A DNA stretch of 64,000 nt, from assembly GCA_034509925.1 (NCBI GenBank), contig CM067535.1:2732501-2796500 (forward strand), given 5' to 3'. Shown piece after piece: positions 37,801 to 48,528 of the stretch. Under the pieces are notes generated by a model. It was not told the origin of the DNA, made no database searches, and worked only from the letters and a program-made list of their open reading frames with translations. Position 1 is the first letter of the stretch. Each line of letters opens with the position of its first letter. The translations under genes and the position numbers were made by a program. Source of the DNA: Hirudinaria manillensis (lineage: Eukaryota; Annelida; Clitellata; Hirudinida; Hirudinidae).

Positions 37801-40800
37801 CTATGAATAATAATATTAATTCTGAGTAAACGTTTTCCATTTTAATGGAATAAAAAATGTATTAATTACTTGTTGTGAGATAATTATTATTAGAACTAAA
37901 ATATATTAATTAATTATAATAAAAAAATAATTATTTTAAAAAGCTAAAAATAAACCCACAGGTTTTATGGGAAGTGATGATTAACTCTGATATATTATAA
38001 AAGGTATCAAGTTCTAATCTCCACCAAGGATGATCTCCAGGTGAGAATTCTTCGGAAATAGAACAAGTGTCTGGGTTTCCATCGGTAGCCATTTTTGAAT
38101 TATGATAGGGGTTAAACTGGTTTTGAGAAGTTATCGAATCAACGAGGCTGACTGAAATTAGAACAAATAAATGCGGCACCAAATGCTGCCTGGAGTTTTA
38201 AAACCAAGTAAAACTGAAGTATTATAACCAAGTGTGAAATAAATTTAAATTTTAAATTTAAATTGTTATTAATGTTGGATCCCTGGATCCAGATAATTGA
38301 AGAATAATTAAAATTATATTGCTGATTAATTAATTTAGTAATTAATTAAATTGAGTGGCAATATAATTTGAGAATTAATTAATTGGTACTATTCAGAGTC
38401 TTTGGTTATGAATCTAGACAAATAGATTTATCTCGAAAAGCAGAGCGAGAGTTAGAGAAACAGCAGATTTCAAGACTTAGACATTTGAGCATTGTACATC
38501 TTTCAAGCCATCCGAACACTTTCAATAAACCTGACCTTCTATAATTAGTTTGAGGACCCCGGGCTATTACATTAATTTAGATGTGAAATATCAATAACGA
38601 CATTGGAATACCTAAGTTTACCTAAATTTAGATGTATATTATCAATAATGATATTAAATCTATAATTTAGCTTAAATGGTTATTGGAGATTCTTTATTCA
38701 AACCTACGTGTAGCAACAAATACAATTTTGATCAAATAATAATTTAGGGAACCTACCTCGAAAAAGAGATAAGTCTTGGATTTCTATTCAAAAAAAAAAA
38801 TATTGGAACTTTTGAAACTTTGAAATTTATTTATTAATTTACAAAATTATTGTAGTGATGATTCTTTTTAAAAACAAGTCATTGCTGATGTATTATTTAG
38901 CTCAAGTTACCTGAAATATTCTCTTCGAAAAATATTTCTACTTCACAAAGAATCATTAGCCATGGCCATATCCCTGCATACTTCTGAATTGTTACATACA
39001 TACCAAGAACAGGTCTGTTGCACTTTACAACTATTGAATTGTCTTTAAAAAATGTGAATCATTTTAACCACATTAGTAAGGCTTAAGCTGAAATAAAAAC
39101 TTATGTTTGCATTTTATACATCCTTTTTATGTGCTTTTATTTCAAATTGTCATGACCTCTTAAAATTGTTATTGAATTGCGATTTACCTCAGATATAAAA
39201 GTGAGGTATGATTGCCTATATTTTGAATTTTTGTTAACAAAAAGTTAAGCAATAAATAAAGAAGGTGAAATAAAAACCTACTTATATCAAGTTTATTGTT
39301 CGGACTTTCTGTAAAACCACAAAGATAATCCTTGAAAGAATCCTCATTGTTTGAAACGTAAACGTTTACAAAAATAGAAGTGGATGCTTCTGTTATAATT
39401 AATTATAAGTTAGAAACGTGATAAATTCTACAAGTTTTAAATTTATTAATTTTCTAAAAAATAGCATTAAGTATGATGGCCTAGAACCAAAAGGGTTCTT
39501 TAGATTTTAAACCAAAACGTCTCATTTCAGCTGACCTCCAATTGAATCCGCTTGAAAATAAATGATTATGTTGCTAATATAGTAACTGTCATCGAGTCCA
39601 ACTCTCCACCAAACTAAATCCCCCACCAAAGATTGAATCGTAGCACAGGTTTCTATATTTCCGTCTACTATGGATTCCGCTTTGCTTTTCGCACCTAAGG
39701 CTTTGTAAAAGGTCGGCCTTCCGAGGGCAATGTTAACTACCCTCGAATCATTTAATGAATTACAAATTATTAAGTTATCATCTGCGAAAATTTAATTACT
39801 TACGCTTCTTTATATCGACATTAAATTGAACTTCACACAATTTTAAGTTATCATGGGATCTGAAATCTTTCACAATCGCAACAATGTTACCGTGAAGAGT
39901 TTTTTTCACATTTAACGCGAATATAAGGTCCTAAGAAATATATTGAAATCTAAAGATCTGATTAGTTAAGGGCTAAACAGATTTCTTTTTTTTCTGAGAG
40001 TTTCTATTATAACAGTTTTTTTAAAATGTATTCACTCACTCGTTGTCGAAAATGAAAGACACAAATTATCCTCAGTTTGCTGGTTATCTGTCGATACGAA
40101 GATCTTTGCGTTGTTGATCTTACGGGTTTCTGTGACTATTTTATTTGAAATAAGAATACGTTAAATATAACTAATAATATGTGGGCATTTAACAACATAA
40201 ATACGTCTTAATAAGATTTTTAGAATCAATAGTCGTAATATATTCAAACTTTGAAATTTCATTTAAGTTTATATCCCATTAAAATCACAATAAATTTTTA
40301 CTATTCAAATAAATTCATACCAGATTGATCTGAGGCCAAATATATCACCAAGTTCTCAATGTTGTAAGACTTGTCAAATACCACACGCCACCAAGGAAGT
40401 TGGTTTGACTCCTTATCCTCTTCAGCCATGGAACACGTTTGCAGATTTCCATCAATTGCCAAATTTGCTTCAAACTTGAATGTCGTTTTACTTTGCGACA
40501 CATCTGAGTTGATGAATGTCACTGTAATTAAATATAAACCTTATTTAAAAAATGTATTATCTTCTTTGCGTGTATTGGCTTTCAACTTCATAAATATATT
40601 ACGAAATAACTATTTGTAAATGGCTTTAATATCTTTATTTAGATAATTTCTTTTAATATATTTGTTTATATAAATTTCTAGATATTTTAAATTAAATTCA
40701 AACTCGTTTAAAAAATACTTAAATGAAATAAGAAAATCATTCATTTAAAACTGAAAAACAAAAACAAACCTTGCTCAGGCGTACAATCGATATTTCGGAT

Positions 40801-40854
40801 TATTATTAAAATGATAGAAATAACGATCAAAATTACATTTGTATTGAAAAACAT
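33575..40854 (-). CDS. Copy D: FTP(x4)-LDLa(x2)-SRCR-protease, 1-nt insertion in exon 4
   Basis: Exons: 40770-40854, 40321-40521, 40040-40129, 39804-39930, 39536-39736, 39282-39389, 38911-39042, 38757-38783, 37960-38151, 37696-37800, 37364-37492, 36503-36700, 36288-36392, 36031-36162, 35797-35934, 35589-35705, 35405-35525, 35168-35278, 35029-35081, 34678-34858, 34253-34524, 34009-34196, 33775-33925, 33575-33672. Exon 4 is 127 bp instead of 126: the T run at 39900-39906 has seven T where C and E have six, and a stop follows soon after. As it is a homopolymer, an assembly error is possible; otherwise this is a pseudogene. Every other exon is open, and the triad is intact ([19 protein letters not shown]). 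Exon 18 is six bases shorter, in frame. The intron after exon 13 starts with GT, where B, C, E and F have GC. The introns after exons 12 and 17 start with GC. Confidence 0.75.
38273..38571 (+). mobile_element. Solo LTR in intron 8 of copy D
   Basis: TGTTGGATCCCTGGATCC to GACCCCGGGCTATTACA, 299 bp, flanked by TTAA on both sides. An internal CAATAAACCTGACC supplies a plus-strand poly(A) signal, antisense to the host gene. It belongs to the same family as 22040-22338. Confidence 0.85.
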
Positions 40855-41849
40855 CTCCACAATAGTTCAAAAAAATCTGTGAATAATTGTGTTTGATTAT
40901 ATTATGGGGACATCCATTCATCAAAGGTGATATCATTATATAAACATTTTTATCGCAAAGGATAAAAGTCAATTTATTTTTTTAAGATATAACGATCAAT
41001 TTAAATTAGGTTAATTAAAATTTATTCAACAGAATTTTAATTATGCGGGATATTTAATTAGTAACTCGCTATTCACGCATACATTTTATGGTATTATCAT
41101 GGATCCAATTTCAATGCTATGATGGAGTTGTCGATCTTTTAGGTAAATTTCAATTTAAATTGCATGTTTGGCCACAAATATCCACATTCAATCATCGACT
41201 GGTATTTCACGTTTACAATTTAATCAATCGCAATTACTTAAATTATATTACATTTTAAATTACATTAAAATAAATACGTTTTAAATCTTAAAATCTTATC
41301 TTTAAAACATTTTTCTTGAATCTTTAGAATAAATGTCTGTTTATTTCTAAGACTAATTTCGATTTTAAGCTTAATATAAAAGTCATATTTTAATTTTTAC
41401 TCCAAATAAATTATTTGATATAAATTCATAAAATTTTAATGATATATTACGGATGTCTGCATTTTAAATTAGTTATAGGTGTTTTCGATAAGTTAAAGGG
41501 TAAAATTTGGATTTAACAATGAGATTCCAAGTTTTAATGTTATTATAATCTGACAAATTAAAGAAATTATACCATGTAAATATTTTTAAAAAGTTAAGGT
41601 GAGTCAATAAACTTGCTAAATTTTCACTCTAGTTTAAAAAATTAGGGCGTTGTTTTACACTGAAACTACAGAAAATAAATTTTGAACAAATTATTATGCT
41701 TAAAATAAGAAGTAAGATTTATTTATAATGACAGTATCGATCTTTAATCTGTTATATTGAATATCATTAATTATAATCTATATTAATATACCAGTGTGAC
41801 GGCGATAAAAGTGATAACTGATAACTTCTTGAATTATATCACCAAGCAT
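40855..41849. other. 5' flank of copy D, duplicated from the copy B flank
   Basis: The stretch is collinear with 20157-21285. A deletion relative to that copy joins it to the LINE relic near 41845. No exon is present. Confidence 0.6.
40933..40968 (-). promoter_or_regulatory. Copy D promoter-like block (TATA + GATA motifs)
   Basis: GTTTATATAATGATATC lies on the minus strand at 40929-40945, 80-90 bases above the ATG at 40854. It is preceded by TTTTATCCTTTGCGATAAA. Confidence 0.5.
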
Positions 41850-42871
41850 TTTTCTTTTCGTAAGCGAAGGGGATGACAACGTGTTCTGGAGTTTAGACAG
41901 GGAATTGTGGAATGCTGCATTTAACATGACCATGGACTATAGGTTGTAGCATAGGTATAAATCGCAGATGAGACGTCGATGTTCGAGTGTTTTATATCCA
42001 AGTTGTTGTATTCCGCTATGGCAGTGCTCTAAAGCCGGGGATGGATCTTGCGAAATATTGTAGTAATTTTTCAATTTTCATGATAAGCTGCTTAGAATGT
42101 GGACTTCAGACTCAACATCCGAGTATTTGTCGGACATAGATGCAATAAGCTCTGGTTAAGACATTTTTGTTTTTTCGTGTGGAACCATTTGAGAAGAAGT
42201 CTCAATCTTACAAATGCTTTATGGACAATATTATTGATATGAGTCTTATAGGTCCATTGTCAATGAGGATACCGAGATCCCGGGTATTGTCAGGTAGAAG
42301 TAATGTTTGTGAAGCAACTGTATAATGACATGGTGGAGTTCTCGTCTTATTGGAGAGTTGTAGGCATTTCTCAGGAGCTTGCCGTAATTGTCACTTGTTG
42401 CTCGAAAACACGAACCTGTCAACAGCATTTTCAGGGAAGAGTTTTGAGGAAGTGATGAATTTGAGTAGAGTTTGATGTCGTTTATATAAATTAGTAAGAG
42501 TGTAGGTCATAGAAAGCTCATACACTTTGACTGCCTGATTGCGATTGGATAAGAATACTTGAAGAAATGAAAGCAGGTTGCCTGAGATGCAATATGCTTG
42601 AAGTTTGGACAGCAGCTTCTGATGGGACACCGTGTCGAAGGCTTAGGACTAGATGAGAGGGATAGTTTGAGACTTCGAAGTGTTTGAAAAGTGCAATCAG
42701 GAGTTAACGTTATTGGACCGATTTGCATGTTGGTGCATGTAGATATGATGTGATTTAAGCCGTCATCGATTGTGAATACACTGCAAATGAAACTATTAAA
42801 AATATTTGCCATTTCCTCGGGGTCCGATATGTAGGTTCCACCTTGTTTATTTTAAATTCTTGTACTTGTAT
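41850..42871 (-). mobile_element. Second copy of the decayed LINE, without the LTR
   Basis: It carries the same reverse transcriptase fragments as the copy at 21375-22939, almost identical. One 33-base segment near 42678-42710, missing from the other copy, encodes TLTPDCTFQT. The 3' end of the LINE is truncated here. It has the clean empty site for the solo LTR at about 42230. Confidence 0.75.
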
Positions 42872-43477
42872 TAAAAAAGCCTGCTGTTAACAACACGTGA
42901 AAGACAAGCTGTCTTGAAGAAGTTGCATTGCTCTTCCATGCATAACACCAACACTTTCTTCTAATTACTGTAGTCAGTAACTAAACAAGTTTAAGGCAAT
43001 CTTATACTAATTACTTTAAATAATACAAATTCGAATTTTAATCCTTCCTTTGGTCCGTGTAAAACCACTCGCAGAACCTCAAGCAGTAAGACATCGATTT
43101 GAAAGATATTAGCAAATTTTGAGACAAACAAATTTCAGTTTAGATCATCGCGGAACAACTTACCATACAGAAAAAAAAAACGAAACCCAATGGTATTGGA
43201 CCATTTATTGCATGCAAAATAAAAATTCATTATCCTTGCGTGGCTAATTTAATGTAATTAAAATAAAAACATTAAAACATAAGGGAATATTTCAAAAAAG
43301 TGATAATATCGAAATATAATAACTTAAATTTTTAAATAATGCAAATTATTTGTAAAATTCAAAATTATCAATCGTTTAAAAATATATTGTTAATAGAGAT
43401 AATCAAGAGGTTCATCCATACAACACCCCTAATACTATTAAAATAACTAAATTAATTAAAATGATTAAAAATGTTCC

Positions 43478-43826
43478 TTAGTACTTATTGAATATTGCTG
43501 CAACAACCATCAAAACGATCCCGTTTTCATGAGCTTTCACACCTTTTGATAGCAAGTACTCTCCTTACTCGGTTACTATTAAATTTAATAATGTCAATAT
43601 TATCAGGTTGAAGTTTTTTTTAATATATTTAAAAATTGATAAGCTAGTAAACTAGTTATTTCATCAAGCATCTACCTTTGTGAATGAAATCTAAATATTG
43701 GTCAACGTGAGTGAATAGGCTGGTTGAACATGAATGTCCTGATTTCTTCAAATAACCTGTAACAATGCCAACTTGGGTCCATATTCCGCGCTTGTTTTGA
43801 CATACAAATCCATTTCCACTATTTCC
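43478..43826 (-). pseudogene. Orphan last two exons of a family copy
   Basis: Exon 23 (43676-43826, coding [12 protein letters not shown] and the C-terminal strand) and exon 24 (43478-43575) are nearly identical to those of copy C. Exon 24 has an in-frame stop four codons in. No exon 22 follows: at 43853 the sequence breaks off into a truncated LTR. This is a piece of copy C carried along by a large duplication that ended here. Confidence 0.85.
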
Positions 43827-43853
43827 CTACAAATAATTAATAAGGTTTAACAT

Positions 43854-44123
43854 CAGAAGGTCAGGTTTATTGAAAGCGTTCAGATGCCTTGGAAGATGTA
43901 CAATGCTCGAATGTCTAAGTTTTGAAATCTGCTGTTTCTCTAACACTCGCTCTGTTTTCCGAGATAAATCTATTTGTCGAGGTTCATAACCAAAGAGTCT
44001 GAATAGCAATTAATTATTTAATTATAAAATTATATTGCCGCTAAATTTAATTAATTACTAAATTAATTAATCAGCAATATAATTTTAATTATTATTCAAT
44101 TATCTGGATCCAGGGATCCAACA
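43854..44123 (-). mobile_element. Truncated LTR at the duplication breakpoint
   Basis: It has the same family as the solo LTR at 22040-22338 but lacks about 29 bases of the left end (the TGTAATAACCCGGGG part). The right end GGGATCCAACA is intact and followed by ATATTG. The left side joins directly to the orphan exon flank, so the duplication junction lies inside this LTR. Confidence 0.75.
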
Positions 44124-44993
44124 ATATTGTTAAAAAGTTAAGGTGGGTCAATAAACCTGCTAAATTTTCACTGAAGTTTAAAAAACATTATGGCGTTATT
44201 TTACACAAAAACCATAATAATTATTTTTGAACAAATTAAGATGCTTAAATTAAGAATTAAGATTTATTTATAATGGCAGTATAGAGCTTTAGTCACCTAT
44301 CTTAAATGTTATTATTTAAAATCCTTATTAGCACTGGATTCCAGTGTGATGGCGATAAAACTGATAATCGATAACTTCTTGAATTATATCATCGAACTCT
44401 CCTCTTATCTTTCACTCACGCACATGAATCATTTAAATACTGAATATTAACATTATAATTAAGTACCTAAAGATAAAGTGGTATGTTGTTTAAAACACTA
44501 TTAGCTATTAAAAACCAGACATTCGTGTAGTTAGTAACTGAAGATGTTTAAGGCAATCATACACTAATTACTCTAAATAATAAAAATTCCATTTTTAAAC
44601 CTATTTCGGTCCGTGCAAAACCTCAAGCAGTAAGACATCGATTTGATAGATGTTAGCAAGCTTTGAGACAAACAAATTTCAGATTAGATCATCGCGGAAA
44701 AACTTACCACAGAGAAAAAAACAAAACAAAACCCAATGGTATTGGACCATTTACTGCATGCCGATTAATAATTTATTATACTTGCGTGGCTAATACAATA
44801 TAATTAAATTAAAAACATTAAAACATAAAGGCATGTTTCATGATAATATTGAAATATAACAATATATATATATATATATTATTAAATAATGCAAATTATT
44901 TGTAAAACCAAAAATTATCTATCGTTTATAAATATATTATTACTTCAGTAACACAATGAAGATGATCAAGAGGTTCATCCATACATTACCCCA
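44124..44993. other. Array spacer 3' of copy E
   Basis: No gene is seen. The stretch is collinear with 58925-59695 and 32685-33520. It includes an (AT)n run at about 44863-44879. Confidence 0.6.
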
Positions 44994-45184
44994 TGTTATG
45001 GGCCGAATTACATAAATAATATTATAAATTTATTATTTATAAAATATTTAGTATTAAGTAGTAATAAAATATTCATAGTCTTTTTTATGAATATTACTAG
45101 AGCTTGTGATATTTATTTTGGAAATAAAAGACACACTTAATACACCAACTTATCTCTTAATTAAGCATTGCCACGGATATAACA
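44994..45184 (+). repeat. 5' LTR
   Basis: Starts TGTTATGGGCC and ends GGATATAACA. AATAAAAGACACAC near the 3' end may be the poly(A) signal region. Confidence 0.9.
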
Positions 45185-45213
45185 TTTGGCGACGAGGATT
45201 TAGAAGAACCATT

Positions 45214-46899
45214 ATGTCAGGAATCTCAGACCCGTTGGAACTGCTGAACCAATACCTGGTTGGACTACTTCGATCTAATGAGGAACAAATGCGTCAGATA
45301 GAAGAAGAAATGCGTCACAGAGAAGAGAAAAGGCGTCAGAGAGAAGAGGAAAGGCGTCAGAGGGACGAATTACTTGTTATGTTAATCGAACGCTTGCGGG
45401 TTAGCCAGAAGCCATCTGTGGAAGTGGAAGCAGGTCAGGTAAAAGAGTTGCCAGAAAGCGGTGGAAATTCCGTGGTAGGAAAATGCAAAGAGACAGTTGG
45501 TCATGTGTCAACGGAGCACAAGGAGGAGCGTTGCGGGAATCTCCTTAGCAAAGAGATAGAGCAAGCTTCTGCCGGGGAATTGTGCTCTAGTAGTTGTGGA
45601 GGTCCCATGCCGTTTGTAGTGGCGAACGGGGCACCGATTGAAGGGGAAGGAGATGTGGAGGCTGAGTGTTGCTGCAGTGGTCACACTGGCCAAGAACGTG
45701 GCTACGTAGATGGCAGTGTTGGACAGATATTAGACAGCAACTGGAGCAGTGTTCCATCCCTCGAGGAGGCCTTTGGAGTCGTCTGCGGGAGAGGAGAGCA
45801 GAGGCTCCAGGAAGAAGGCAATCTAAGGAACGAGTCATTGGAGGGATATTCCAATGGTCGTGGGGACCAGGCATATGGTGCATGGTCTGTTAGGAGTGAC
45901 TGCGCAAGTGCACAGTCAGAAAGGGAGGAAGAGAGAAGCGGAGTGGAGCTGATAATTCAGCATGATCCGCTTGTGTATCAGGCGCATGGTACATGGTCTG
46001 TTAGGAATGACTGCGGAAGTGCACAGTCAGAAAGGGAGGAAGAGAGAAGCGGAGGAGAGCTGATGATTCAGCAGGATCCGCTGGTGAACCGAAGCTTACC
46101 TTCCGGAGATGTGTTCATCTCTGATATTTTACAGGGGGCAATGGAGCGCCCTGAATGTTTAGATGATGTGGTTGTGCTTGGCTCGATAGTGGAAGAGCAC
46201 AACCGGGATTCCAGAGAGACGCTGCAGGAGGAATGTGTGAGGGCTGCCACATCCCTTGTGTCAAAGGGGATCCGAGTGGATTACTATGAATATGGAAAAA
46301 GGAGGTACCGGACAACCTTCGGAGGGTCGAAGGGAGTATCACGGTCGGACCGTTTCCTGGAGTGCTGCGGACCCTTGTCTGGAGAAGATGGTAGCAGCAG
46401 TGACAGTCCTATGTGGAAATGGGACAATGGTTTTGGAAGGTGCAGGAAAGGATGGTTGCACCTTACTAATTATTGGAGAGGTGTGGACAGGGCTGTGAAG
46501 GAAGAAATCAAGAGTCCTGGTCTGCACCAATATGTAAAGGAAGAGAGATGGTCACCAGGGTGGACAGAGATTGGATTGGAGAGGATCCATAAGTGGTTGG
46601 GTGCGGATGCCGGCTCCATGCTCTCTGGGGTGGTGACAATGAGGCGTAGAGTAAAGGTGTTGGGTCGAAGTAAGAGGAGAGAAGAGACGTCTGTGGACGC
46701 ATTTCGGGAGTTTTCCGGTCATCTACCTGGTTGGATGGAGAAAGGAGGAAAACAGGCCGCTTGCCCACTTGGATGGTCTAATAGAATTATACTAGTGCGC
46801 TGGTGCTTTGATCGGGGCCGTCGCTCATGGGAACTATGTAAAATGTTGAGGAAGCATAGGCGGTCGGTCTACGATGTAGACAAGTGGCACCAGAGATAA
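45214..46899 (+). CDS. Gag-like coiled-coil protein of the LTR element
   Basis: An uninterrupted frame of 561 residues starts at MSGISDPLELLNQYL, 29 bases inside the 5' LTR boundary; the frame is also open upstream through the LTR, but that part is not likely translated. Residues about 20-65 are a highly charged coiled coil with repeats of the REEKRRQREEERRQ type. A segment of about 50 residues occurs twice in tandem (GAWSVRSDCASAQSEREEER and GTWSVRNDCGSAQSEREEER). The rest is acidic, rich in Gly, Ser and Cys, with no zinc knuckle or catalytic motif I can name. GC content is well above that of the surroundings. The position of an N-terminal coiled coil in an LTR element suggests a Gag role; similarity is not demonstrated. 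Confidence 0.65.
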   Translation: MSGISDPLELLNQYLVGLLRSNEEQMRQIEEEMRHREEKRRQREEERRQRDELLVMLIERLRVSQKPSVEVEAGQVKELPESGGNSVVGKCKETVGHVSTEHKEERCGNLLSKEIEQASAGELCSSSCGGPMPFVVANGAPIEGEGDVEAECCCSGHTGQERGYVDGSVGQILDSNWSSVPSLEEAFGVVCGRGEQRLQEEGNLRNESLEGYSNGRGDQAYGAWSVRSDCASAQSEREEERSGVELIIQHDPLVYQAHGTWSVRNDCGSAQSEREEERSGGELMIQQDPLVNRSLPSGDVFISDILQGAMERPECLDDVVVLGSIVEEHNRDSRETLQEECVRAATSLVSKGIRVDYYEYGKRRYRTTFGGSKGVSRSDRFLECCGPLSGEDGSSSDSPMWKWDNGFGRCRKGWLHLTNYWRGVDRAVKEEIKSPGLHQYVKEERWSPGWTEIGLERIHKWLGADAGSMLSGVVTMRRRVKVLGRSKRREETSVDAFREFSGHLPGWMEKGGKQAACPLGWSNRIILVRWCFDRGRRSWELCKMLRKHRRSVYDVDKWHQR

Positions 46900-46972
46900 C
46901 ACAAGCGAACCTCAAACAGATTGGAAGTAGATACATCCAATGTCAATTATGAAGGTTTGTGAGAGGGGGAGG

Positions 46973-47163
46973 TGTTATGGGCCGAATTATATAAATAATA
47001 TTATAAATTTATTATTTATAAAATATTTAGTATTAAGTAGTAATAAAATATTCATAGTCTTTTTTATTAATATTACTAGAGCTTGTGATATTTATTTTGG
47101 AAATAAAAGACACACTTGACACACCAACTTATCTCTTAATTAAGCATTACCACGGATATAACA
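46973..47163 (+). repeat. 3' LTR
   Basis: Nearly identical to the 5' LTR and preceded by a polypurine tract. On the minus strand it begins 70 bases after the stop codon of copy E, so it probably lies in that gene's 3' UTR. Confidence 0.9.
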
Positions 47164-47233
47164 CACCAAGTATTATTAAAATAAATAAATTAATTAAAAT
47201 GATTTAAATGTTCAAAATTATTAGAAATGTTCC

Positions 47234-48528
47234 TTAGTACTTATTGAATATTGCTGCGATAACCATCAAAACGATTCCATTTTCATGAGCTTTCACACCT
47301 TCAGATAAGTACTTTCCTTCTTCGGTTACTATTGAATTTAATAATATCTATATTATCAGGTTGAAGCTTTCTAAATATTTTTAAAAATAGGATTATTTGG
47401 TAAACTAGTCATTTCTTCAAGCATCTACCTTTCTGAATGAAATCTAAATATTGGTCAACATGAGTGAATAGGCTGATTGAACATGGATGTCCTGGTTTCG
47501 GCAAATAACCTTTAACAATGCCAACTTGGGTCCATATTCCGCGCTTGTTTTGACAGACAAATCCATTTCCACTATTTCCCTGCAAATAGTTATTGAGGTT
47601 TATCATTTAAAGAAACCAAAAATATTATAAAACATTTTATTGAAATTCGCAACTTAACAACCATGCATGTGTTCCGCCCAAATTTAGTTGGGACTGATCC
47701 GACGCAGAAGAGTTTGTTATATTCAAGGTAGATCTTGTATCCAAATTCTTTCATGTCACCTATGAACTCAGATAAATATTGTGCACATTCCTCGTTAGAC
47801 ATTATATTCATTCTCGTTTGTTGCAAGTGTTCAGACGCTATGGAAGTTCCTACAAGTACAAAATAACTCAATGACTGACAAAAATAACATAAATGTAGTT
47901 CAACCTGCTTCGGTTAGTCCGAAACCAAATACCACGCAGTGTCGGTAAGACATCAACTGCTTCCATGACGATAATGTATCGGGCAAACAAATTGGTCGGA
48001 TAAATGAAGTGAATGTCAGTGGAGAAGATAACCTTAGCAATGCTATATCGTAATTTGCAGATTTATCAAAATAACTAGGATGAGCGGCAACATGAGAAAT
48101 TTTCAATTTTTCCCGGTACGGGTCTTTGAATTTAACGCTCCCAACTTTGATATAGATATTGGAAAGTTGTTGATTACTACGAACATTTTTAAATATTTTT
48201 ATTTGTTGTTTATATTTATGAGATGCTTAACAATAACGATACTTAACATCTAATTACTTATGTGTAGTTTTCAAGTCATAAATATTTTTTAAAATCATAT
48301 ATGAAATATTATTATTATACTATTCTGCTTATGATGATAGAACCAACTGAATGCAATGCGCTGCGGTGAGAATCCATCTTTCAGATATGATACTTCCACC
48401 ACAGTAACTGCCAGCACCTAGCAATTGGGCTTGCCATGGCCAGGCACCTTGTTTGGCATTCTCTCCTCTGATTATATAAGGACCGAAATTTGAAATAGGT
48501 AGGTCATCGCGTGTACCACAGAAACTTT
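47234..48528 (-). other. Protease module of copy E (exons 20-24)
   Basis: Chymotrypsin-fold signatures appear in order: [64 protein letters not shown] and FTHV. The cysteines for the four usual disulfides plus the linker bond are all present. Odd points: Tyr at P1 of the activation site (GPY then IIRG), Asn for Asp194 in GNSG, Asn at the S1-floor position 189 (GRNTCM), and no SWG strand (GIVKGYLPK). The last exon adds a short hydrophobic end ([15 protein letters not shown]). Confidence 0.85.

Larger units (their letters stand above)
44994..47163 (+). mobile_element. Non-autonomous LTR retrotransposon with gag-like ORF only
   Basis: Two 191-bp LTRs (44994-45184 and 46973-47163) begin TGTTATGGGCCG and end CGGATATAACA, with perfect six-base terminal inverts (TGTTAT/ATAACA). 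About five to six differences separate them by eye. After the 5' LTR comes TTTGGCGACGAGGAT (45185-45199), a primer-binding region of the kind seen in Ty3/gypsy elements. Just before the 3' LTR is the purine tract GAGAGGGGGAGG (46961-46972). Flanks CCCCA and CACCA look like a five-base target duplication with one change. The paralogous spot near 59695 lacks the element. The 1.8-kb interior holds one long frame and no protease, reverse transcriptase, RNase H or integrase, so it depends on a partner. It sits 70 bases after the stop of copy E. Confidence 0.9.

Noticed and set aside
44863-44880. Short (AT)n run as a possible CRISPR, origin or structural element
   Set aside because: A simple microsatellite in AT-rich DNA with no further structure.
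45106-45213. Extension of the gag-like frame upstream into the 5' LTR (597 codons)
   Set aside because: That part lies within the LTR and primer-binding region; the ATG at 45214, just inside the LTR, is the sensible start.
45508-46768. Several antisense and alternative-frame ORFs over the LTR element interior
   Set aside because: They are shadows of the 561-residue plus-strand frame caused by its higher GC content; none has a recognisable motif.
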